Part shown: positions 7,276-16,535 of the stretch, piece after piece
Numbering within the stretch: the stretch's first letter is position 1
Layout: every line of letters starts with the position of its first letter
From: a virus
Strand: one strand, 5' to 3'
IMG/VR virus record: IMGVR_UViG_3300009181_000239
Coordinates: 1-30,199 of that record
Length of the DNA: 30,199 nucleotides
Program-made: the position numbers and the translations under genes
Notes under the pieces: model-generated
What the model saw: the letters and a program-made list of their open reading frames with translations, nothing else
Databases searched by the model: none
What the model was told of the DNA's origin: nothing

Positions 7276-10200
7276 AACGCTTATCTTCTCCTGACATGCT
7301 GGTTGAGCGTATTGCATTCTCGTACGCAGTCAAGTCACGCATGGTGGATGTGTAATAGTCAGACATAGATGCCATCATGTAATCATTGCTACGGGTTTGA
7401 ACCAAGCGCATGGCCTCGGCTTTCTCACCTTTGGTAATGAGATCATCCACAGTAGTCTCAAGCTTTTTCAAGTCCGCTAGCTTGTCGTAAACGCTTGTAA
7501 TAATCCCGCCCGCATCATTGGGTTGGAACAGACCGCCAACAACAGGCGTCTCAGACAAACGCTTATACGCTTTCTCTGGTGATTCCCCCGTTGGTACGCC
7601 CATGCTGACCGCTTGTGCAAAAGCCAAACCCATCGTGCCGGTATAACCACGAATCAACTCGTCCAACTTAATTGGAGAAACACCCGCTACTTTGCCAATC
7701 AATTTAGATACCTCAGTTGTATTGGCTCTAAACTGATATTCGGGCATTAGCGCGGCCTCATGGGGCGTAAGAGTATCTCTACCTGTATAGAACGACTTGC
7801 CCAATCCTGCTTCAATAGCTGGACGCAGTGCTTGGGGAATACCGTAAGACGTACCGCCGGGGATGGTCTGCAACAAGATTTGTTCAAACGCTTTCACAGC
7901 TTCTTCTCCGCCGTGCTTGTTCTTCATGGTGTTGTACAACGCCTCGGGCAAAGCCTTAAAGATGTAACCAATCTCAAAAGGAATTGGCAAACGAATAGGT
8001 TCGTCTACGCCGGGGATACGAATAAACCAGTTGCCGTACTTTTGTTCTGGCGTGGCATTCTTGTACGCCTCGTCATCTTGCATCATGTTTGCGTAGGCCA
8101 GAGTACCCGCCGCAACCATCAAACCTCGTGTCAACAATTTCTCTTGAATCTTTAAGCGTTCATTGAACGGAAGCTTTCCTGTCAACGCTTTGTACAACAC
8201 GTTCATGGATTGAATCTGCGCGTTAAAGAAAGGAATCATAGCGTTCATCCAATGCACGCTAGGTGATGCTCCGCGCTTGTTAAAGTTCATAGACTCAAGC
8301 GACATTAGCGTGGCTTCCATTTCAGAAAGACCTTGCTTAATGTAGCTGTTGTATTGTGCGCGGCGTGTAGCGGCATCGGCTTCCATGTTAATTGCTTCGG
8401 CTTTGGCAATAAGTTGTGACCAGTTTGATCTACCGGCAGTGATGTCTTTAAGAATCTTGGTCAAGTCTTCGCTTGTACCCGTAAAGATTTGACCGCCTGT
8501 AATACCACGCTTTTCAAGTATTTCTTTTGTTGGACTGCCGATCTCTCTTATTGCTCCCATCACAGGGGTAAAGTCAGCACCGGCCAATAAAGGTGCGGCA
8601 ACTGAGTCACGGAACAACTGCTTTGCCGCGTATAGAGGCGATAGTGTCACGGCTTTACGCAACAACTGTGCGGGAGCGGCAAGCAAACGCATCATGGCGG
8701 GCATCTGTGTTGGGATACCTTCCATGCCTTTGACCAATATGTCAGCAGGAATGCCTACTTGATCGGTGTCAATAAGCGCATACTTGTCTTGGCCGTTGTC
8801 TTTAAACTTAACCACATCAGGGCCGGACGTTGATCTGCCCCCGCCAATTTTAGCCAAGCCCATGTTGGCCAATTCAAACACAGCGTTCTTTGTGGCTAAG
8901 TTGCGTAAGCCCATGTCCGCAAGCATGTTGGTGTTTTGCACCGAGCTTGTCATAAAGTCTAGGATAGGTTCATCACCGCCAACCAACTCTTGCAAGTAGG
9001 GTTGCTCAGCAATGCTACCAATGCGCACGGGTGTTTCGCTACCAATAACCAACTCAGCTACGCCGTTGCGTTGACGATACCAAGGAATGTAATCGTTTTC
9101 TTTTAACAAATTAGCGGCGTGCTCTTTAGATATAGCGCCAGTTTGTACCAAGAAGTTGATAAGGTTTTTGTTATACCCGTTGTATTCATGGCGGGCGGCT
9201 TCAAAAATCTTTTTAAGACCGGGGGTATTTTCCACGGCTTTAACTGCGGCGGCCAAATCAGCTTCTGTCACTCGGCCATTAAAGTTTAGAGAACCAATGC
9301 CTTTATCTTTAACGCGAACAGCCGACATGTACAATGTAAATAATCTGTTTACAGCTTCTCCATTGCCAACCAAAGGCGTGGCTTCTTTCAAAGTCTCCAC
9401 GACTCCTTTTAGGCTATCGCCCTCAGTGGCTTCAATCAAGTATTCTTTTTTGCCATCAGCACGGATTTTCTCAACTATCTGAGGTGCACCCCTAGCAACA
9501 GACTGTGCTACAAAGTTCATGCGCTGATCGTACATGCGCAAATAGAACATCATTTGTGAACCACGCAAAGGTTCCATCAGTTTAGATAGCTTTTCAAACC
9601 CAGCAAAACGATCCACAAATTGTGTCTCTAGGCCGAGCCACCCGCCGGAGGCGGCTTGAACGCGTTGCTTGATATTCTTTTGTTTGGCAACAAACTGGTC
9701 AGCAATATGCCCCGCCGCGGCAAGTTCTGCTGAAACATATTTAGGTTTTACAGAAAATAATAATTCTCCTACTTCAGGCAATTCATTTTCTGCAATTTCT
9801 CCGTTTTCTTTTTTGGGTAGTTTATCTATTGTAGCAACAAGCTGTGAACGCACATTTAAAACAGCCGCTTGTAATTTTTCAACTGCGTCAGGTTTGCTTT
9901 TTAACAAATCTATTAAAGATTCAGTAGAATCCCCGTTGCCGTAACTTTCCCAATGTAGATGCGAGTACAGGCTTTCTTTACCTTCTATATCGGAATCCGC
10001 GTTGTACAACGCTTCAGCAAATACATCGTTATCTATATCAAAAGAATATTGTTTTACTATGTTTCGTAAAGCCGGAGTTTTAGCCATGCCTATCGCAGTG
10101 CTAAACCATGAGTCAGCGGCATTTAGTGTTGCGTTAAACAGTTTTGCTTTAGCGTCAAGCGACATACCCATGTTAACTGCGGGTAACTGCATTCCACCAA

Positions 10201-13200
10201 CCGCGGCTACTGCCCCACGTAAAAAAGCACGGCGACTCATACCGCTTGGCGTAGGTTGCATTTCCATTTGTGCCGCACCAAACGCCATGTCAACCAAGCC
10301 TTGTGCGTCAAGGCTTTCAGGGCGCATACCAAACTTTTGCAATAGTTTACGAAAACTATCTGCAATTTTACTTAGCCACTCACCCAACACACCTTTGATT
10401 TTGTTAGGGGTAACGCCCGCCTTAACCGCTTCTTCAACAGCATACGCCAAGATTTCATCAGATCTTTGACTTGCTGGGGTGTTAGCTTCGTCTACCCGTG
10501 CTATAGCTTCTTTAGCAATGCGAGACTCTACAGAGTTGTCGTTTCTTTTTGCCCAAGATTCAATAGTGCTACTGAGCGTGTCATACTGTTCTTTGCCAAG
10601 TATGTTCTTTAACCCAACGTGAGCGCCTACTTCGTGCAGTAAAACACCTAACGCTTGTCCTTGATTAATATTTTCTGCAATTAAAAAAACTTTGTTACCC
10701 GCAGTATCTACAAAACCGCGTGTGTTTGAAGGAATGCGGTCTTTATATTGAGGGTTGCTTTGTAATAGGGCATTAACAGAAGAATAGATTTTAATACGGC
10801 CTAGATCAGTAAAGTGTTTTTTTAATTCTTGATTAACTATAGAAACAGTACTGGGATTATCTGTACTACCGCGAGAAAACCCAATGCCTTTTTCAAGGTC
10901 TTCGTCAGCTTGGAAAACCAACGGCCCCGCCTTGCCTTCATATATTTGTTCGCGTGTCACGTTAAGCACTTCTTCTGTCAACGCCACGGTTTCAGCAAAC
11001 AAAGACTGCGCCGCTTTAGCGGGCATATTAAAGAATTGAGAAAGCGCTTCAACAAATCTAGTAAAAATACTCTTACGTGGTTTGTCTGAAGGAATTTCAG
11101 TCAACAGTTTTTGAAATTCTCTGTTGGCAAACAACTCTGCAACAAATTCTTTGGCGTTGGTTAAACCGTAAATATCAGAAGGCTTCTTAGCGCCCAAGAC
11201 CATGCTATGATTTCTAAAGTATGTTCTGCCTTCTGGCGTAGCTAACCAATCTACAACTTTAAGACGCAAAGCATCCATTTGTTTCATCAACTCAGGCTGC
11301 AAGTTCATAGCGCGAACAGTTGCAGCATGAGTCAACTCATGCAATAAAACTTTATTAACTTGCGCTGAATTACTATTTACATAAACAACGTCAAGAGACG
11401 TGGTATAAATCCCCGACGCACGCATTTTACCGTCTACAAGATAATCGTCAGTCATGTAAACACGACCGCTACCATCCATTATGGGGGCTTTAGAAAACAC
11501 TTCAGCCAACGCATTAAACAATTGCCTAACCATTGGAGACGTTGTTTTTTGTGCACCATAACGGGCGGCTTCTTCAAAAGTCAAACCATGCAACGGATGA
11601 TCTTTTGCTATCGTTGTATTAAATTTACGCGCGCCTGCGTTTTCAACAGCTTCTTTAGTCATTGACCGCAATTGTTCAAGCGTAGGTGCGGGTTTAGGTG
11701 TAGGTTTAAGTGCTGGCTCTTTTCTTTTTATTGGTGGATAGTTAATTAATGTTTTTACAGCAATAGGTCTGCTAGGTTTAAAAGGCGGCACTCGCATTGG
11801 ATCAAAATCATTGTTCAACGCATCGTCAATTAAATCGTCTTGTAATTGACTTTCAGGTGCTTTTTCTGCATTCTTTAATATCTTGCGTTCTTCTTTGAAC
11901 GTGGCTTTAGCCGCTTCTTTGTTGAGCTTAGCATCTCTTACATACGCTTGTTGTTCAATAGTTAATTTTCTAAGCTCTTCTTTTGCATCATTGCGTTTAG
12001 CAACAGCTTCTTTTTTGGCTGTAGCTTGTTTCTTACGGCCTTCTGCGGTTGCAGATGGGTTGTTGGCAATGTAATCAATTTGTTTTTGTGCGGCAGCAAG
12101 TTCAACTTTCTTTACGGCAATCTGTTCAAGAGGCGTAACTTTGCCTTCGGCTTTTTCAAGTTTAAATTGTCTTTCTTGTTCAGCAACATTTGGTTCTTTA
12201 ATAGCCGTCTGTATACGCCCTGTTTTAGTTTTGACTACGCCTTCTACTTTGCGAGTGGATAGTCTTAAAGGACGAATGCCTGACTCTTCGTACATTTGTT
12301 TCATGGTTGCTTCTAATGTCGCACGTTGTGCTTCATCAAACTCTTCCATTGCTTCTTGTTCTTTACGATAAAATTCGTCAGTACTCGTAATTTTCTGTGG
12401 TGCGTTGTCTAATGCGTTGTATATTTTGTTGTACGAATTTTCCACGGCTTTGGCCGCGGCTTCCATTCCTGCTTTATCACCAGCAATACGTGCTTTTTCA
12501 TACGCATTTTCGTATTTGCCAATGGCTCCACGCAAACCATTAACCGTATTTTGTACCGAAAAATTTAACGTATCACGAATAACAATGGTTTTATTGCTGC
12601 CGGGCGTACGTTCCAATATAGTGGCAATAGTCGGAGTACCGGGTTCTTTAGCGGGCATACCCGCCGCTTCACGCGCAGCCTCCGCTTTGTTCTTAGCAAC
12701 TGTTTCTTCGTTCTGAGCTTTTCTAACAGCTTCTTTTGCGGCTTCTAATTTACGTTCGGCCTTATCGCCTTCGTTTATTAACGCCTTGTCAATAGTGTTG
12801 CCTGCTTGTTCTTCAAGAACTTTTTTCTGTGTGGCACGCGCTTGCTCAAGAGCTTTCTCAATACTATTAAAAATCTTTTTGTGCTTTTCAATGTCTTTAA
12901 TAATAAATTCAAAACCGGCACGAATTTTTTTAGTATACGGGTGCAACAACAATTCTTTGGACACATAGTCCAAGCCATCCTCTAGTTCTTCTAGCTTTTT
13001 CTTAGCCTGAAAATAAGCTGTCTCAAGATCAGAAACCATGTTTCCAATTCTTTGACGAGCGGACATGCGTTGTTTTCTAATATTATTGGCTATTTTTATA
13101 GCTGTTGTAACAGCAGAATCTTCAGCGGTAATTTTAGTCAGCGTTGCACGCGCCGCTTCAACAGGGTTTTTCTTGGACTCCTCAAGCTTTTTGTTGTACG

Positions 13201-16200
13201 CGTCAATCCGTTTTTGTTCTTCTTCAATCTTTCTTGCAATCGTGGCCGCACGCTTGGCTTGGAACTCAACTTGTCTGTTGTCTTCTGCAATAGATGCGCG
13301 AAGCTTATTAACTTCACCGCTATCAAGGAAATTCATAAAGCGTTTGCTTGTTGTTCTGGTCACGCCTTTCTCAGACGCACCGGGGAACAACTCATTTTGC
13401 GCACCCTCATCGGCAACGGCACCGCGCATGTTTTTAAGATCTTCCTCCAACTGACGCGGCATCTCCAACGCAAGACCGTTCTCTACACGGCGTACTTGCT
13501 CAAGCACAAGGTCTTGGCTTTCAGGCGATAGGTTTTTAAAATACTTTTGTAGCAACTCAAGTTGCGTAGTGTCTTCTTCAGAAGCTCTATTGAGCGCGGC
13601 TTCAAACTGCTGTTCTGTGGAACGTGTTTGTCCTTGGAACTGTGTCTTAAGTATGGGCGTTACTTTTGTAACTTTTGCATTGCCCTGCTCACGCGGCGCA
13701 GGGGCTTCAATGCCAGATGCTTCATCAACGGCATCGCGCATTTGGCTACGTAAAGCTTTGGCCGCGGCATCATAGTTGTTGAAAACACGTTGCCCTAAAG
13801 GAGCACGGGAGATTTCTTCTTCTGCACCTCTAACAACTTTGTTAGCGCGCATCTGTGCTTGCGTTGTCTTAACCTGTAAAGGCTCAAAAATACCCGCACC
13901 GCGCTCAATCAATTCGGTTAAAACTTGTTCTAAGTTACCAACCGCATCTGTCTTTTCTTTGATAGATAACGGTGGTAGTTTGGCAATAACACGTTTAGCA
14001 TCTATTTCATTCAACGCCAAACCAATAACAGTATCTTTTAAACGCTCTGCGGCGTTGCGCAATGTTTGGATTCGTGCATCGGAACGATACACGCTGTCTT
14101 CTCGTATGCGTTTAATAAAATCAGACAACCTATCAAAGGCGGTAAGTTGTGCTTGTGCCAAACGTGTAGCTCTGTTGGCACGGATAGTGTCAGGCGTTTG
14201 TTTACCTTCAACACCAGTTTCTTTAGCCAACAACCCTATCTCAAGTTGTCCAGCCCCTTGTTCTGTATCGGGTTCTCTAAGGTCAGCCAGTTGTTTGCGG
14301 ATTTCTTGAGCACGCGTAGAGTTATTTGTAGCAAGCGCATAAGACAATTGTGCACGCAAAGAATCTGCTTGGCTTACACGTTCTGCGCCCATGCCTTCCA
14401 TAACACGACCAACAACAAGTTTGTCCGTTTGTCTTTTACTTGTCAATATAGAGTCCACAAGCTTGTCCACTTGTGTAGAAACCTGACCCGTAGGTAAAGT
14501 AAAAGGCCCGCGACGCTCTTGCATACGCATCATTGCGTTGCGTTCTGGCGCTAGCTTGGCATTGCGTTCTGCTTCAGCAGTGGCTTCATCTTCTTGTTTA
14601 CGTACGTTATCAAGATACTCACGCTCTTGATCTTCAATTTCTTGTGGGCCGGGTTCATATGCGCGTGCTTTGAACGCTTCTTTAGATTCAACAAATTGAT
14701 TTTTAAACTCACGCTTGGGCCCAAAGTCAAAGCCCAATTGTTCTTGGCCCGCTTCTTTCTTCAGCGCTTGGATCTCTTCACGTAGCTTTTTGGCTTTCTC
14801 AGGATCGTAGGCTGGGCCTGCCATGTCAGCAAACTCAGCTTCTTTCTTGGCCAATCTGTTCTGTATCTCTTGGGGATTTTTATACCCGCCAAGTTCTTTC
14901 AGTTGTTCATCAACGTATTTCTTTTCATTGCGCAACAAGTTGCCCTGACGTTGCAATTTCTCATGCGCGTCATAGTCTTTTTTGGCTACGGCGTTGGACT
15001 CTTGTTCTTGATGTGCCTCTAAAAGACGTTCTAGTTCCTGCTGTTTTTGAGCAAACTCAACAACTTTCTTTTTGTTTTCGTCTTCAACTTGTTCTGAAGG
15101 TTTAACTTCTTCCGGAACTTCTACGGGCTCCATACCGGGCAATGTGCCCTGTGCACTCTGGTAATACTCTTGTTGTGTCGGCCCTTGCGGTACTTCTTGA
15201 GCCGCCTGTTGTTCTATGTTGGCATAGCGCTGTTCTTGTGCTTGCTGTGCTGCGCCCTTAACGCGGCGATACTCGCCCACTTGTTCTGCAAGCTGTTTGC
15301 CAATCTCTTTAAGCTGGGCACGAGCCGCCTTATAGGCGTCAATCTCTTCAAAAGATGCGCCTTTGCCGGGTCTTTTTATGGCTTTGAGATCGCGGAACTG
15401 CTTATCCAAAGCCTCGTAATTGTTAACAAACTCCGTGGCGTACTCAGGCGTTTGTTTGCGTGCTTCTAATTGAGCCGCTTCTTCTGCCTGTACGCGCTGA
15501 GCTTCTTCCTCCTGCCCCATCTGCTCCATGCGAGCTTTACGTTGTGCAATTTGTTTCTCTTGCTCAACTTGTTGTCTAGCACCACCGCGCTCAGACAAAC
15601 GACCCGCCGCACCCATAGGCGCCAACAACCCAACTTGATATGCTGTCTGGCCATACTCGCGTAACGCGTCATCACTGGTAAGGGATAACCCTGCCTGTGA
15701 ACGCTCCAACATTTGTTGTGCAACTTCTGTGGGAATCTCAGCCAATGCGCCTGTGGCTGTACCTTTTGCAAGAGTAGTAAGTAGCTTTTCTTCTGCCAAC
15801 TTAGCGGCGTTGGCTCCTCCGCCCAATAGTGCTTTCTCAGGAATGCCAGTCAACTTACTGACAAGACGCCCGCCCAAAGGAATAAAGTTACCAGCAACAT
15901 CTAACGCGGCTTGAGGCACTGCTGCAAACCCAGCTTTCTCTCTGTTAATTTTTACAGGTTCACCACGCGCAGTTTGTTCTTCTGCTTGGCGTTCAATGTT
16001 GCCACCAAATTGAGTCAATAAAGAAGGTACTGCGGCTCCGGCTAAACCACCAATAAGCGCACCCGTTGGGCCTGCAATTGAACCAAGGGCGGCACCTGCT
16101 CTAGCGCTACCAGCAAGAGCGGCAATGTTGGGGGCTTGTTCTGCTAATGCTGCGGGGATTTGACTGACTACTTCGCCTGCCGCAGGAAGAATGCCTTTTT

Positions 16201-16525
16201 CTTTGTATGCCTTGATTACTTTATCAAGACTGGTTTGTTCAGCGTAACGCTCACCAATGTCTTTGCCACGTGAAATACCGGCTTTAGCCGCTTCCTCTGG
16301 ACTACCGCCTAACAAAGAAGAAATACCTGTACGTGCTTGAGAGATGAGGGACTCAGCGCCTTTGCTTACTGCGGCACCAAGTCCTTTTTTAGAGTACCCA
16401 ACTTGTTCATAGAACTCGGGTAGCGGGATGTCTGGGTAAAACTTTTCGTGAAGTGCGTCTGCTAGTTGCTTGTCGCTTAAGTCCTTGTACTGTGGAAACT
16501 TACTACGTACTTCACTGATGTTCAT
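7181..16525 (-). CDS. giant polyvalent ejection-type protein, LPD38-like, two zincin motifs
   Basis: This encodes 3114 residues. Residues 1-48 form a module (FPQYKDLSDKQLADALHEKF) that I recall at the start of other large phage internal proteins. Residues 110-175 and 198-312 are Gly/Ala-rich and hydrophobic. Long charged helices follow (about 315-640 and 1060-1300), then a Pro/Lys linker near 1600. HELTH at 1729-1733, with a possible third ligand E1797, is a zincin site. HEVGAH at 1964-1969 is a second metal-protease-like motif. SRRAFLRG at 2097-2104 resembles a twin-arginine signal. From about 2320 to the end, including AAKQLFRDS near 2635 and SMNFNKRGA near 2740, it resembles LPD38 of polyvalent proteins. 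Such proteins are thought to enter the host with the DNA. It is the last gene of the leftward block. The ejection role is inference; the domain outline is read directly. Confidence 0.82.
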   Translation of the reverse strand: MNISEVRSKFPQYKDLSDKQLADALHEKFYPDIPLPEFYEQVGYSKKGLGAAVSKGAESLISQARTGISSLLGGSPEEAAKAGISRGKDIGERYAEQTSLDKVIKAYKEKGILPAAGEVVSQIPAALAEQAPNIAALAGSARAGAALGSIAGPTGALIGGLAGAAVPSLLTQFGGNIERQAEEQTARGEPVKINREKAGFAAVPQAALDVAGNFIPLGGRLVSKLTGIPEKALLGGGANAAKLAEEKLLTTLAKGTATGALAEIPTEVAQQMLERSQAGLSLTSDDALREYGQTAYQVGLLAPMGAAGRLSERGGARQQVEQEKQIAQRKARMEQMGQEEEAQRVQAEEAAQLEARKQTPEYATEFVNNYEALDKQFRDLKAIKRPGKGASFEEIDAYKAARAQLKEIGKQLAEQVGEYRRVKGAAQQAQEQRYANIEQQAAQEVPQGPTQQEYYQSAQGTLPGMEPVEVPEEVKPSEQVEDENKKKVVEFAQKQQELERLLEAHQEQESNAVAKKDYDAHEKLQRQGNLLRNEKKYVDEQLKELGGYKNPQEIQNRLAKKEAEFADMAGPAYDPEKAKKLREEIQALKKEAGQEQLGFDFGPKREFKNQFVESKEAFKARAYEPGPQEIEDQEREYLDNVRKQEDEATAEAERNAKLAPERNAMMRMQERRGPFTLPTGQVSTQVDKLVDSILTSKRQTDKLVVGRVMEGMGAERVSQADSLRAQLSYALATNNSTRAQEIRKQLADLREPDTEQGAGQLEIGLLAKETGVEGKQTPDTIRANRATRLAQAQLTAFDRLSDFIKRIREDSVYRSDARIQTLRNAAERLKDTVIGLALNEIDAKRVIAKLPPLSIKEKTDAVGNLEQVLTELIERGAGIFEPLQVKTTQAQMRANKVVRGAEEEISRAPLGQRVFNNYDAAAKALRSQMRDAVDEASGIEAPAPREQGNAKVTKVTPILKTQFQGQTRSTEQQFEAALNRASEEDTTQLELLQKYFKNLSPESQDLVLEQVRRVENGLALEMPRQLEEDLKNMRGAVADEGAQNELFPGASEKGVTRTTSKRFMNFLDSGEVNKLRASIAEDNRQVEFQAKRAATIARKIEEEQKRIDAYNKKLEESKKNPVEAARATLTKITAEDSAVTTAIKIANNIRKQRMSARQRIGNMVSDLETAYFQAKKKLEELEDGLDYVSKELLLHPYTKKIRAGFEFIIKDIEKHKKIFNSIEKALEQARATQKKVLEEQAGNTIDKALINEGDKAERKLEAAKEAVRKAQNEETVAKNKAEAAREAAGMPAKEPGTPTIATILERTPGSNKTIVIRDTLNFSVQNTVNGLRGAIGKYENAYEKARIAGDKAGMEAAAKAVENSYNKIYNALDNAPQKITSTDEFYRKEQEAMEEFDEAQRATLEATMKQMYEESGIRPLRLSTRKVEGVVKTKTGRIQTAIKEPNVAEQERQFKLEKAEGKVTPLEQIAVKKVELAAAQKQIDYIANNPSATAEGRKKQATAKKEAVAKRNDAKEELRKLTIEQQAYVRDAKLNKEAAKATFKEERKILKNAEKAPESQLQDDLIDDALNNDFDPMRVPPFKPSRPIAVKTLINYPPIKRKEPALKPTPKPAPTLEQLRSMTKEAVENAGARKFNTTIAKDHPLHGLTFEEAARYGAQKTTSPMVRQLFNALAEVFSKAPIMDGSGRVYMTDDYLVDGKMRASGIYTTSLDVVYVNSNSAQVNKVLLHELTHAATVRAMNLQPELMKQMDALRLKVVDWLATPEGRTYFRNHSMVLGAKKPSDIYGLTNAKEFVAELFANREFQKLLTEIPSDKPRKSIFTRFVEALSQFFNMPAKAAQSLFAETVALTEEVLNVTREQIYEGKAGPLVFQADEDLEKGIGFSRGSTDNPSTVSIVNQELKKHFTDLGRIKIYSSVNALLQSNPQYKDRIPSNTRGFVDTAGNKVFLIAENINQGQALGVLLHEVGAHVGLKNILGKEQYDTLSSTIESWAKRNDNSVESRIAKEAIARVDEANTPASQRSDEILAYAVEEAVKAGVTPNKIKGVLGEWLSKIADSFRKLLQKFGMRPESLDAQGLVDMAFGAAQMEMQPTPSGMSRRAFLRGAVAAVGGMQLPAVNMGMSLDAKAKLFNATLNAADSWFSTAIGMAKTPALRNIVKQYSFDIDNDVFAEALYNADSDIEGKESLYSHLHWESYGNGDSTESLIDLLKSKPDAVEKLQAAVLNVRSQLVATIDKLPKKENGEIAENELPEVGELLFSVKPKYVSAELAAAGHIADQFVAKQKNIKQRVQAASGGWLGLETQFVDRFAGFEKLSKLMEPLRGSQMMFYLRMYDQRMNFVAQSVARGAPQIVEKIRADGKKEYLIEATEGDSLKGVVETLKEATPLVGNGEAVNRLFTLYMSAVRVKDKGIGSLNFNGRVTEADLAAAVKAVENTPGLKKIFEAARHEYNGYNKNLINFLVQTGAISKEHAANLLKENDYIPWYRQRNGVAELVIGSETPVRIGSIAEQPYLQELVGGDEPILDFMTSSVQNTNMLADMGLRNLATKNAVFELANMGLAKIGGGRSTSGPDVVKFKDNGQDKYALIDTDQVGIPADILVKGMEGIPTQMPAMMRLLAAPAQLLRKAVTLSPLYAAKQLFRDSVAAPLLAGADFTPVMGAIREIGSPTKEILEKRGITGGQIFTGTSEDLTKILKDITAGRSNWSQLIAKAEAINMEADAATRRAQYNSYIKQGLSEMEATLMSLESMNFNKRGASPSVHWMNAMIPFFNAQIQSMNVLYKALTGKLPFNERLKIQEKLLTRGLMVAAGTLAYANMMQDDEAYKNATPEQKYGNWFIRIPGVDEPIRLPIPFEIGYIFKALPEALYNTMKNKHGGEEAVKAFEQILLQTIPGGTSYGIPQALRPAIEAGLGKSFYTGRDTLTPHEAALMPEYQFRANTTEVSKLIGKVAGVSPIKLDELIRGYTGTMGLAFAQAVSMGVPTGESPEKAYKRLSETPVVGGLFQPNDAGGIITSVYDKLADLKKLETTVDDLITKGEKAEAMRLVQTRSNDYMMASMSDYYTSTMRDLTAYENAIRSTSMSGEDKRSKLDEVRQMKIRFANTMRENLDKTTRQSALP

Positions 16526-16535
16526 GTTTTACTTT

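Noticed and set aside
13052-13531. Long + strand frames opposite the giant gene (for example 159 residues here)
   Set aside because: These are antisense shadows of a helical, Ala/Glu/Lys-rich gene. They give Phe/Leu/Ser/Arg-rich products with no ribosome sites in operon order.
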